From AC-32 sp963715575 (GTDB lineage: Bacteria > Actinomycetota > Thermoleophilia > Gaiellales > Gaiellaceae), in the NCBI GenBank assembly GCA_963715575.1, contig OY970250.1:1240001-1304000 (forward strand): a stretch of 64,000 nucleotides of DNA, given 5' to 3'. Position numbers and translations under genes: made by a program. Shown piece by piece: positions 53,594 through 61,207 of this stretch (position 1 is the first letter of the stretch; each line of letters starts with the position of its first letter). The notes under the pieces are model-generated. The model worked only from the letters and a program-made list of their open reading frames with translations, had not been told where the DNA came from and did not search any database.

Positions 53594-54761
53594 GGCCGAA
53601 GCGCTCGCGCGCTACCGGTCGCTGCCGGTGCCGGACACGACCGAGGAGCACTGGCGCTTCACCGACCTGTCCGGCTTCGACCCCGACGCGTTCGGACCGG
53701 GCCGGGGTCAGACCCCGGGCGTGTCCGTTCCGTCCATGCTCGCGCTGGACGTGGCCGCGGAGGCCGTCGTCACCGAGACCGGCATCGAAATCACGCGCGC
53801 GCCGGACCAGATCCGCTTCGAGCCGCTGGACGAGTCGCACGAGCGGCTCGGTCAGCTGGTCGGCTGGCAGGACGACAAGTTCGCGGCCCACAACGCCGCC
53901 GCCTGGCAGCATGGCCTGCTCGTGCACGTGCCGGGCGGGCTCGAGCTCGAGCGGCCGCTGTTCATCCGCGTCGTGAACGCGATCGAGGGCGGCTCGCTCT
54001 TCTGGCGCCTGCTGGTGATCGCCGAGGAGGGCTCGCGCTTCTCGCTCGTCGAAGAGTACTCGTCGGCCTCACCCGACCTGCAGGGCTACTTCAACGGGGT
54101 GGCCGAGTTGTACGTGGAGCAGGCCGCGAAGCTCGAGTACGTCTCGCTGCAGAACCTCTCGCGCGAGACGTGGCACTTCGCCTCGCACCACGCGCGGGTC
54201 GAGCGCGACGCCGAGCTCGACTGGGTCAGCGGCGGCTTCGGCTCCAAGCGCGGCAAGGTGCGGATCCAGAACGACCTCGCAGGGCCGGGAGCGACCTCAC
54301 GGGTGACCGGCGCCTACTTCGCCGACGGCGAGCAGCACCTCGACTTCGACACCTTCCAGGAGCACATCGCGCCCGACACGGAGTCCGACTTCGCCTTCAA
54401 GGGCGCCCTGCGCGACACGGCGACGGCGGTCTGGCGCGGGATGATCCGCGTCGAGAAGGACGCGCAGAAGACGAACGCGTACCAGGAGTGCCGCAACCTG
54501 ATGCTCTCGCCGACGACGCACGCGGTCCCGATCCCGGGCCTCGAGATCCTGGCCAACGACGTGCGCTGCACGCACGGCGCGACGGTCGGCCGCGTCGATC
54601 GCGAGCAGCTTTTCTACCTGATGGCGCGCGGGCTTCCACGCGCCGAGGCCGAGCGGCTGATCGTGCGCGGCTTCTTCCAGGATGTGCTCGACCGGATCGA
54701 GCTCGAGCCGGTCCGCGAAGCCGTCACGAGCGCGCTCGAACAGCGCATCCCGCAGGGCTGA
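53586..54761 (+). CDS. sufD: Fe-S cluster assembly protein SufD
   Basis: 391 residues from ATG 53586. Begins RYRSLPVPDTTEEHWRFTDL, typical of SufD, and has the beta-helix core through HLDFDTFQEHIAPDTESDFAFKGAL in segments and the C-terminal RCTHGATVGRVDREQLFYLMARGL (conserved His). It pairs with SufB. Last gene of the first SUF block. Confidence 0.95.
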   Translation: MSRAEALARYRSLPVPDTTEEHWRFTDLSGFDPDAFGPGRGQTPGVSVPSMLALDVAAEAVVTETGIEITRAPDQIRFEPLDESHERLGQLVGWQDDKFAAHNAAAWQHGLLVHVPGGLELERPLFIRVVNAIEGGSLFWRLLVIAEEGSRFSLVEEYSSASPDLQGYFNGVAELYVEQAAKLEYVSLQNLSRETWHFASHHARVERDAELDWVSGGFGSKRGKVRIQNDLAGPGATSRVTGAYFADGEQHLDFDTFQEHIAPDTESDFAFKGALRDTATAVWRGMIRVEKDAQKTNAYQECRNLMLSPTTHAVPIPGLEILANDVRCTHGATVGRVDREQLFYLMARGLPRAEAERLIVRGFFQDVLDRIELEPVREAVTSALEQRIPQG

Positions 54762-55397
54762 CTAACGCCGCGTCGCGGCGACGCTGATCGTGATCCGGGA
54801 CTCGACGACCCGGGCCTCGACGCTCGGCGGGAACAGGTCGAGCAGCTCGCGCTTCGTCAGCAGGTCGATGCGCTTCCAGCTGTCCCTGCCGAGCGCGCCG
54901 AAGGCACGGTCGGCGGCCGGGCGCGGCAGCCAGTGCAGGAACGGCAGGAGCGTGTGCGTCTCGACCGGGAACCAGCGGTTCGGCGTCGAGATGAAGACCT
55001 GCGGCGCCACGCGGCAGAGCTCGCCGACGAACCTCCGCTGCTGATCACCCCGCCCGCCGACGTGCTCGACGACGGCGTTCGAGAAGGCGAGGTCGAAGGA
55101 GTCGTCCTCGAACGGCAGCTCGGTCCCGCTGGCGGTCACGCAGCGCACCAGCGGGAACTCCCGCGCGAAGTTCGGCAGCGGCACGTCGCTGACCGCAGTG
55201 ATCCGCTCCGGCCAGGGGTAGAGCGCCTCGAAGAAGTTGTGGCTCGACGCCACCCCCGGCTCGGTGCCGAAGCCGGTGTCGCCGACGCCGACGTCGACGA
55301 CCCGCGTCTCGGGTCCCGGTCGCATCGTCTCGAGGAAGAGCGCCAGCTTGTGGCGCCGGTTCCAGAGGGACGCGCGCGCCGCGAGGCCGTCGAGCAC
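54762..55397 (-). CDS. Class I SAM-dependent methyltransferase
   Basis: 211 residues from GTG 55397. Motif I is RVVDVGVGDTGFG (atypical VGVGD), followed by ELPFEDDSFDLAFSNAVVEHVGG, the Methyltransf_11 pattern, and VFISTPNRWFPVETHTLLPFLHWLPR, often seen in enzymes linked to surface polysaccharide or lipid. The start shares one base with the upstream cytochrome stop (TAGTG). Substrate unknown. Confidence 0.8.
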   Translation of the reverse strand: MLDGLAARASLWNRRHKLALFLETMRPGPETRVVDVGVGDTGFGTEPGVASSHNFFEALYPWPERITAVSDVPLPNFAREFPLVRCVTASGTELPFEDDSFDLAFSNAVVEHVGGRGDQQRRFVGELCRVAPQVFISTPNRWFPVETHTLLPFLHWLPRPAADRAFGALGRDSWKRIDLLTKRELLDLFPPSVEARVVESRITISVAATRR

Positions 55398-56761
55398 TAT
55401 GTGATCGCTGCGCCGCGGTAGCAGTCGGCCCGGTAGCGGCTCGGCGTCGCCTTGTTGCAGGCCGCGCGCCGCTCGGCGCCGTCGCGGTGCATCGCGCCGA
55501 CGATCGTCCCGATGCCCTCCCAGCAGCGCGGCGTGAACCGCTCGGGCGCGGCCGCGCAGAACCGCGAAGCCTCGGGACCGCCGGCGTAGTTGTTGCCGTA
55601 GTCCCGCGCTGCGCCGTAGACGCAGTCGCCGGCGTTCGGGCCCGCCTGGAGGCAGAGCGCGATCGTCTTCGCCGGGTCGTACTGGGAGGCCCCCGAAGCG
55701 TCGCGCCCGTACGACTCGAAGCACGTCTCCACCCAGCCCTGCTCGCTGCGCCGGCACCAGTCCGCGGTCTTGCGCCAGTTGTAGCCGTCGAGCGTGTTGA
55801 TCCTCGAGGTGACCATCAGGTAGCAGTACACCTTGTCGCGCTTGCCGACGGTGTTGCACGGGTAGATCGGGTCGTTCTTGCTGAGGTAGCGCGAGGTGCC
55901 CATCGTCGTGTCGAGGTTCTGCATGAAGACGCCGCCGGTGCAGGAGACCCGGTCGAAGTCGGTCAGCAGCTTGTGGCAGGTGCGCAGCGACCAGGGCAGG
56001 TCATCGCCGCTGTAGATCATCAGGCCATGCCCGAGCCCGTGGACGCACTGGTAGAGCAGGAACTCCTCGGTGTTCACGGCCGGCGCGCTGCACAAGTGCT
56101 GCGCCTTCTTGACGACCACGTCCCGCGGCAACCCCGCCAGCGCGACCTGCAGGACGCCGTGGTAGTAGCCGGAGTTGCAGGTCATCGCGCCGTGGGACAG
56201 CGCCTGGCCGGGGTCGTGCTTGTAGTAGGCGAGGCCCGCGCGCCCGATCCAGTGCGAGATCTGGTGGCAGTCGGCATGGACGGCCGCGATGGCCGAGTCG
56301 TCCGTCGCCAGCAGCGCGAGCGCCTTCTCCGGCCCCTCGTGGTAGGTCAGGTTGCCGAAGGCCTGCCGGAAGCAGAAGGGCTTGCCGCTCTGCTTGCACT
56401 CGGCGAGCGTGGTCTGGTCCGGCTTGAAGGCGAAGCTCGTCCCCGAGCTGCGCGAGGCCGTGGAGACGAACGACGCCACCTGCTCGATCTGGCTCGATGA
56501 GAGCTTCGCGCGGAATGACGGCATCCCGTTCCCGCCCTGCCGCACCTGCCGCGCGACCGTCGACTCGTCCGGCTTTAGCTCGTCGAGGTTCGGTCCAACC
56601 TGCCCCTTCGAGCCTGCCGCCTTGAGCGTGTGGCAGCTGCCGCAGCCTGCGCCGGCGAACACCTTCGCGCCGGGGGAGCTCGACGTGCTGCGCGAGCCGC
56701 CGCAGCCCGCCAGGAGCGGGAGAATTGCGAAGAGGACGGCTGCTGGCGCGCTGAGCTTCAT
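55397..56761 (-). CDS. Lipoprotein: cytochrome c domain fused to a large Cys/His-rich domain
   Basis: 454 residues. Lipobox LPLLAGCGG; class I cytochrome c with GAGCGSCHTLKAAGSKGQ and distal Met in GNGMPSFRAK (residues 30-105). The remaining 340 residues hold 18 cysteines and repeated His-Cys patterns: VHADCHQISHWIG, SHGAMTCNSGYYHGVLQ, YQCVHGLGHGLM, RTCHKL, WCRRSEQGWVETCFESYG, DCVYGAARDYGNN. None is a CxxCH, so they are disulfides or metal/heme sites of another kind. I do not recognise the domain. Export plus an electron-carrying module suggest an extracytoplasmic redox function. Promoter overlaps that of sufS. Confidence 0.8.
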   Translation of the reverse strand: MKLSAPAAVLFAILPLLAGCGGSRSTSSSPGAKVFAGAGCGSCHTLKAAGSKGQVGPNLDELKPDESTVARQVRQGGNGMPSFRAKLSSSQIEQVASFVSTASRSSGTSFAFKPDQTTLAECKQSGKPFCFRQAFGNLTYHEGPEKALALLATDDSAIAAVHADCHQISHWIGRAGLAYYKHDPGQALSHGAMTCNSGYYHGVLQVALAGLPRDVVVKKAQHLCSAPAVNTEEFLLYQCVHGLGHGLMIYSGDDLPWSLRTCHKLLTDFDRVSCTGGVFMQNLDTTMGTSRYLSKNDPIYPCNTVGKRDKVYCYLMVTSRINTLDGYNWRKTADWCRRSEQGWVETCFESYGRDASGASQYDPAKTIALCLQAGPNAGDCVYGAARDYGNNYAGGPEASRFCAAAPERFTPRCWEGIGTIVGAMHRDGAERRAACNKATPSRYRADCYRGAAIT

Positions 56762-56776
56762 GACTCGGTGCCTCGG

Positions 56777-56783
56777 TACGATA
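56777..56783. promoter_or_regulatory. Divergent -10 boxes sharing bases, sufS and cytochrome lipoprotein
   Basis: Plus TACGAT (56777-56782) is 6 bases before the sufS GTG; minus TATCGT (56783-56778) points to the lipoprotein gene with a leader of about 10 bases. Five base pairs are common. Confidence 0.45.
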
Positions 56784-56788
56784 GCCCT

Positions 56789-58024
56789 GTGGCCGTGACG
56801 GCTCGCCCAGCCCTCGACGCGCAGAAGCTGCGCGCGGACTTCCCGATCTTCGAGCAGAAGATCCATGGCAAGCCGCTCGCGTACCTGGACTCGGCGGCGA
56901 GCTCGCAGAAGCCGCGGCAGGTGCTCGACGCGCTCCGCGACTTCTACGAGACCTCGTACGCGAACGTTCACCGCGGCGTCTACCTGCTCTCGGAGCGGGC
57001 GACCGAGGCCTACGAGGGCGCCCGCGAGACGGCGCGCGCGTTCGTCAACGCGCCGGCGGGTCGCGAGCTGATCTTCACGCGCAGCGCGACCGAGTCGATC
57101 AACCTGGTCGCCTACGCCTGGGGCCTCGACAACCTCGGGCCCGGCGATGTCGTGCTCGTGACCGAGCTCGAGCACCATTCGAACTTCGTCCCCTGGCAGT
57201 ACATCGCCAAGCGCATGGGCGCCGAGTTCCGGCTGCTCCCGATCGACGACAACGGCGAGCTCCAGCTCGACGCGCTCGACGAGCACAGCGGCGTGAAGGT
57301 CGTCGCCACGAACCTCGTCTCGAACTCACTCGGCACGGTCAACCCGGTGACGAAGCTCGCCGCTTGGGCGCACGAGCGCGGAGCGATCATGGTCGTCGAC
57401 GCCGCGCAGGGCGCGCCGCACCACCGCGTGGACGTCCAGGAGCTCGGCTGCGACTTCCTGGCCTTCAGCTCGCACAAGCTCTGCGGTCCGAGCGGGATCG
57501 GCGCCCTCTGGGGTCGCGCCGAGCTGCTCGAGCAGATGGCGCCGTTCAACCTCGGCGGCCACATGATCCGCTCGGTCAAGGCCGAGGAGACGACCTGGGG
57601 CGAGCTGCCCTACAAGTTCGAAGCGGGCACGATGCCGATCGCCGAGGCCGTCGGGTTCGGAGCTGCGATGGACTACGTCTCCGCCGTCGGCGTCGAGGCG
57701 ATCGCCGAGTACGAGAGCGAGCTCGCGGCCTATGCGCTCGAGAAGCTCGCGGAAGTCGGCGGTGTGATCACGTACGGGCCGCCGCCCGAGCGCCGCGCCG
57801 GCATCGTCTCCTTCAACGTCGAGGGCATCCACCCGCACGACGTGGCGCAGGTGCTCGACTCGGAAGGCGTCGCCATCCGCGCCGGCCACCACTGCTGCCA
57901 GCCGCTGATGAAGCGCCTCGGCGTGGCCGCGACCAACCGTGCGAGCTTCTACCTCTACACCGTGCCGGAGGAGATCGACCGGCTCGCGGAGGGCCTGCAC
58001 AAGGTCAGGAAGATCCTGGGTTGA
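56789..58024 (+). CDS. sufS: Cysteine desulfurase SufS
   Basis: 411 residues from GTG 56789 (second GTG at 56795). PLP-enzyme motifs: AYLDSAASSQKP, YANVHRGVYLLSERAT, LEHHSNFVPWQ, VVDAAQGAPHHRVDV, the Schiff-base Lys in DFLAFSSHKLCGPSGIGALWG, and the catalytic Cys in RAGHHCCQPLMKRLG. It mobilises sulfur from cysteine. TGATG overlap with sufU. Confidence 0.96.
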   Translation: MAVTARPALDAQKLRADFPIFEQKIHGKPLAYLDSAASSQKPRQVLDALRDFYETSYANVHRGVYLLSERATEAYEGARETARAFVNAPAGRELIFTRSATESINLVAYAWGLDNLGPGDVVLVTELEHHSNFVPWQYIAKRMGAEFRLLPIDDNGELQLDALDEHSGVKVVATNLVSNSLGTVNPVTKLAAWAHERGAIMVVDAAQGAPHHRVDVQELGCDFLAFSSHKLCGPSGIGALWGRAELLEQMAPFNLGGHMIRSVKAEETTWGELPYKFEAGTMPIAEAVGFGAAMDYVSAVGVEAIAEYESELAAYALEKLAEVGGVITYGPPPERRAGIVSFNVEGIHPHDVAQVLDSEGVAIRAGHHCCQPLMKRLGVAATNRASFYLYTVPEEIDRLAEGLHKVRKILG

Positions 58025-58449
58025 TGGAAGACCTCTACCGCGAAGTCATCCTCGACCACTACAAGAACCCGCGCGGGCACGGGGTGATCGAGGACGCCGA
58101 CGCCCAGGCCGAGGGCCTGAACCCGCTCTGCGGCGACGAGGTCTCGATCTACGTCCAGTTCGCCGAGGACGGCGAGACGATCGACGAGGTCAAGTTCTCC
58201 GGCCGCGGCTGCGCGATCAGCCAGGCCGCGACCTCGATGCTGATGGAGATGGTCACCGGCCGCACGGCCACCGAGATCGCCGAGCTGCCGAAGGAAGAGC
58301 TGCTGGAGGAGGTCGGCATCCCGCTGACGCCGATCCGGCTCAAGTGCGCGCTGCTCGGGCTCGGCGTGCTCAAGGTCGCGCTGCACCGCGCGAAGGGGAC
58401 GCCGCTGCCCCAGGAGTGGGCCGGGCTCGACGAGCTCGACCTGCGCTGA
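58024..58449 (+). CDS. sufU: SufU zinc-dependent sulfurtransferase
   Basis: 141 residues. Three Zn/sulfur-accepting cysteines in LNPLCGDEVSIY, SGRGCAISQAATSM and LKCALLGLGVLK, with the SufU insertion between the second and third that separates it from IscU. It accepts sulfur from SufS and passes it to SufB. ATG starts in the sufS stop. Confidence 0.95.
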   Translation: MEDLYREVILDHYKNPRGHGVIEDADAQAEGLNPLCGDEVSIYVQFAEDGETIDEVKFSGRGCAISQAATSMLMEMVTGRTATEIAELPKEELLEEVGIPLTPIRLKCALLGLGVLKVALHRAKGTPLPQEWAGLDELDLR

Positions 58450-58450
58450 G

Positions 58451-58765
58451 TTGGCGGAGATCATCGTCGCCCCGGTCGAGGAGCTGCCGCCCGGGACAGT
58501 CAAGATCGTCCATGCGGGCGAGATCTCGGTCGGCGTCTACAACCTGGACGGGCGCTACTGCGCGATCGAGGACCGCTGCTCGCACGACGACGGGCCGCTC
58601 TGCGAGGGCGACTTCGACGCCGAGGAGGGCGTCGCGATCTGCCCACGCCACGGCGCGCGGATCGAGATCTGCACCGGCCGCCCGCTCTCGCTGCCGGCCG
58701 TGTTCCCGGTCGAGACGTTTCCGGTCCGGGTCGAGGACGGCCTCGTGAAAGTCACGATCGCCTAG
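58451..58765 (+). CDS. Rieske-type [2Fe-2S] ferredoxin (NirD-like)
   Basis: 104 residues from TTG 58451. Rieske ligands are EDRCSHDDGPLCEG (Cys-x-His) and AICPRHGARIE (Cys-x-x-His). Such small ferredoxins commonly follow sufS-sufU in actinobacteria and may carry electrons for cluster assembly or receive a cluster. Stop overlaps the tag GTG by one base. Confidence 0.93.
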   Translation: MAEIIVAPVEELPPGTVKIVHAGEISVGVYNLDGRYCAIEDRCSHDDGPLCEGDFDAEEGVAICPRHGARIEICTGRPLSLPAVFPVETFPVRVEDGLVKVTIA

Positions 58766-59334
58766 TGGGCGAACGCTGCTGGGAGAGCGCTGACGAGGCG
58801 TACAACCGCTACCACGACGAGGAGTGGGGGCGTCCGGTCCTGGACGAGCACGGGCTGTACGAGCGCTTCTGCCTGGAGGGGTTCCAGTCCGGGCTCTCGT
58901 GGCTGACGATCCTGCGCAAGCGCGAGAACTTCCGCGCGGCGTTCGCCGGCTTCGACCCCGAGCGCGTGGCTGCGTTCGGCGAGCCGGATGTCGAGCGGCT
59001 GCTCGCCGACGCGGGGATCGTGCGGCACCGAGGCAAGATCGAGGCCGCGATCGCCAATGCCCAGGCCACGGTCGCGCTGCGCGATTCCGGGCGCACGCTG
59101 TCGGAGCTCGTCTGGTCGTACCGGGTCGATGGGCCGCCGCCGCGCTCGCGGGGCGACTGGCTCGGCAAGACGGCCGGCTCGGAGGCGCTCTCGAAGGAGC
59201 TGCGCAAGGCAGGCTTCCGCTTCGTCGGGCCGACGACCGTCTACGCGGCGATGCAAGCTTGCGGGATCGTCAACGACCATCTTGTGACCTGCCCGTGGCG
59301 TGCAGCCGCCGAGAAGGACCGAGCCCGTGCTTGA
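58765..59334 (+). CDS. tag: DNA-3-methyladenine glycosylase I
   Basis: 189 residues. RCWESADEAYNRYHDEEWGRPV with Zn ligands Cys and His near the N-terminus, LEGFQSGLSWLTILRKRENFR and VGPTTVYAAMQACGIVNDHLVTCPW at the C-terminus with the remaining Zn ligands: all diagnostic of Tag. It removes 3-methyladenine in base-excision repair. GTG start overlaps the ferredoxin stop. Confidence 0.95.
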   Translation: MGERCWESADEAYNRYHDEEWGRPVLDEHGLYERFCLEGFQSGLSWLTILRKRENFRAAFAGFDPERVAAFGEPDVERLLADAGIVRHRGKIEAAIANAQATVALRDSGRTLSELVWSYRVDGPPPRSRGDWLGKTAGSEALSKELRKAGFRFVGPTTVYAAMQACGIVNDHLVTCPWRAAAEKDRARA

Positions 59335-59920
59335 CGATCGCGTTCGCGCCGTGCTCGACCGCCTCGAGGCACAGGACGCCGACGAGCGGGCCCGCAACGT
59401 CCCGCGTGAGCAGCGCGCGCGCCAGGTGGCCCGCACCACAGGGCAGTTCCTGTTCGCGTTCGTGGCCCCGCAGACCGACTGCGAGGTGCTTGAGATCGGC
59501 GGCTCGCGCGGCTATTCGACGATCTGGCTCGCAGCAGGCGTGCGCCACCTCGGCGGGCGCGTGCTCTCGCTCGAGCACGACCCGGCGAAGGTCGAGGCCT
59601 GGCGCGCCAACATCGAAGAGGCCGGGCTGGCCGATTGCGCCGAGCTTGTGGCCGGCGACGCCTTCGAGACGCTGCCCGCGATCGACGACGTCTTCGACGT
59701 GGTCTTCCTCGACGCGGAGAAAGAGCTCTACGAGCCGCTCTTCGAGCTCGCGCGCGACAAGCTCGAGCCGGGCGCCGTCGTGATCGCCGACAACGTGCTC
59801 TCCCACGAGGACGTGCTCGGCGCGTACTCGCGCGACCGCCAGGCCGACCCGACCCTCGAGAGCGTCACCGTTCCCCTCGACCGCGGCCTGGAGATTTCTG
59901 CGGTCCTCCGCAATCGCTAG
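59327..59920 (+). CDS. O-methyltransferase (class I, catechol-OMT-like)
   Basis: 197 residues from GTG 59327, overlapping tag by 8 bp. Motif I VLEIGGSRGYSTIWLA, followed by VLSLEHDPAKVEAWRANIEEAG and VFLDAEKELYEPLFELARDKLEPGAVVIADNVL in sections, the Methyltransf_3/24 pattern with metal-binding Asp. Small-molecule O-methylation, substrate unknown. Last gene of the operon. Confidence 0.86.
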   Translation: MLDDRVRAVLDRLEAQDADERARNVPREQRARQVARTTGQFLFAFVAPQTDCEVLEIGGSRGYSTIWLAAGVRHLGGRVLSLEHDPAKVEAWRANIEEAGLADCAELVAGDAFETLPAIDDVFDVVFLDAEKELYEPLFELARDKLEPGAVVIADNVLSHEDVLGAYSRDRQADPTLESVTVPLDRGLEISAVLRNR

Positions 59921-59997
59921 AGCAAGGCGCCGCTGACCTGTGTCGTTATTTGCAACGTGTACAGTGGGCCGTACCGCGGAAAGGAGGTGGTCCGGTA

Positions 59998-60039
59998 GTG
60001 ATTTCATCAAGTACGGGCAGTGGAGGTACCAGCGGGTAG
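59998..60039 (+). CDS. 13-codon ORF with an extended Shine-Dalgarno, within the structured RNA
   Basis: AAGGAGGTGG (59981-59990) is almost a full complement of the 16S 3' tail, 10 bases before GTG 59998. The ORF encodes a Ser/Gly/Thr-rich peptide of 13 residues and stops at TAG 60037-60039, inside the second long-range helix. Either a regulatory upstream peptide or a ribosome-binding decoy. Translation is not shown by sequence alone. Confidence 0.4.
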   Translation: MISSSTGSGGTSG

Positions 60040-60226
60040 AGGTGCCGTCCCCGGGACTCACGGGGAACCGCCTAGCCAGCGTGGGGGGCTCGCGTACCAA
60101 AGCGGATGCCCCGGCCAAGCCGGGACACCCTCTTAGCGGCATCGCAAGCGAAGCCGTTAGCGCCGCCGGCAGCACGACCGCCGGCCGGAACGCGCCTCTA
60201 CCACTACGACGCTGGTAACCGGATCA

Positions 60227-60257
60227 GGGCCGCCTTTCGAGGCGGCCCTTTTCTGTT
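60227..60257 (+). terminator. Intrinsic terminator of the structured RNA
   Basis: GGGCCGCC (60227-60234), loop TTTCGA, GGCGGCCC (60241-60248), then TTTTCTGTT: the clearest rho-independent terminator in the window. Confidence 0.9.
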
Positions 60258-60260
60258 GCA

Positions 60261-61154
60261 CTAGACCGCGCGCCGCAGCTGCTCGTCCAGCGGCACGAGC
60301 GGCAGCCGGAAGGTGCGCACCGCGTCGTCGTTCGAGACGACGTTGTCGCCGTGCTCGAGCATCGTCAGCAGGTCGCGCGTCAGCGGGATGTTCCCCGGCA
60401 GGCGCTCGGTGACCAGTGCGTTCGCGCGCATCAGCGCCATCGGCACGTGCACGCTCGGCCGTCGCTGCCCGAGCGCGCGCTTGAGGCGCGCCCAGAACTC
60501 GTTCCAGCTGACGGCGTCCGGCCCGCCCAGCTCGAAGGTGCGGTTCGCGGCCTCGGCCTTGTCCACGCCCTGCGCGAAGTGCGCCGCCACGTCGTCGATC
60601 CAGATCGGCTGGATCCGCTGTTTCCCGCTGCCGATGATCGGCGTCACGGGCGAGAGCCTGGCCAGGCGCCGGAAGGTCGGCAGGATCCCGCCGTCCTTGG
60701 CGAAGACGAAGCTCGGCCGGAAGATCACGTGCTCGAGCCCGGAGCCGCTGACCGCCTGCTCCTGCTCCCACTTGGCGTGGTAGTAGGGCACGAGGTCCTT
60801 CGCCTCCTCGCTCGTCCCGAGCGCGCTCATCAGCACGAAGCGCTTCACGCCGGCCTCCCGGGCGGCGGCGACGAGGTCACGCGTGCCCTCCTCCATCACC
60901 CGCCGGAACTGCTCTGCTCTTCCCTGGCGGATGGCGACGAGGTGGACGACGGCCTCGCTGCCCTTGACCGCGCGGCGCAGGCTCTCGCGCTCGGTCATGT
61001 CGCCCTGGACGAGCTCGGCGCCCCAGGCCGCCAGCGTCGCCGCCGAGCGCCCACCCGGATCGCGGACGAGCGCGCGCACCGGCCGGTCGCGCTCGCGCAA
61101 CGCCAGGACGACGCGCGGGCCGATGAAACCGGTCCCTCCGGTGACGAGAATCAC
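60261..61154 (-). CDS. NAD(P)-binding atypical SDR (NDUFA9/NmrA-like)
   Basis: 297 residues from GTG 61154; TAGAAT is 6 bases upstream. NAD motif ILVTGGTGFIGPRVVLAL, then LVRDPGGRSAATLAAWGAELVQGD and VVHLVAIRQG, YYHAKWEQEQAV (active Tyr-x-x-x-Lys-like YYHAKW) and VIFRPSFVFAKDGG. This is the complex-I NDUFA9-like group, often quinone-linked or chaperone-like. Function in bacteria unclear. Confidence 0.85.
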   Translation of the reverse strand: MILVTGGTGFIGPRVVLALRERDRPVRALVRDPGGRSAATLAAWGAELVQGDMTERESLRRAVKGSEAVVHLVAIRQGRAEQFRRVMEEGTRDLVAAAREAGVKRFVLMSALGTSEEAKDLVPYYHAKWEQEQAVSGSGLEHVIFRPSFVFAKDGGILPTFRRLARLSPVTPIIGSGKQRIQPIWIDDVAAHFAQGVDKAEAANRTFELGGPDAVSWNEFWARLKRALGQRRPSVHVPMALMRANALVTERLPGNIPLTRDLLTMLEHGDNVVSNDDAVRTFRLPLVPLDEQLRRAV

Positions 61155-61207
61155 GCCTCGATTCTACGGCGGCCGTGCGTTAGGGTCGTTGCGAGGAACT
61201 GCGGCAG

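Larger units (their letters stand above)
59970..60257 (+). ncRNA. Structured free-standing RNA with embedded mini-ORF, family not recognised
   Basis: 340 bp between the methyltransferase and the next gene contain a complete transcription unit. TACAGT (59960-59965) would start RNA near 59971. Two adjacent long-range helices close a domain: 60025-60034 pairs with 60210-60220 (10 bp, one bulged A) and 60035-60045 pairs with 60192-60202 (11 bp, one G-U). Inside are local hairpins TCCCCG/CGGGGA (60048-60066), CCCGG/CCGGG (about 60109-60124), CGGC/GCCG around 60137-60154 and GCCGGC/GCCGGC (about 60165-60185). An intrinsic terminator ends it at 60227-60257. It does not match TPP, cobalamin, RNase P, SRP, 6S or tmRNA patterns that I know. 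No gene follows on this strand, so it is not a leader for a downstream gene. Confidence 0.7.

Noticed and set aside
59635..60039. A longer protein ending in the Ser/Gly-rich 13 residues
   Set aside because: That frame is a shadow of the methyltransferase; only the last 13 codons follow a ribosome site.
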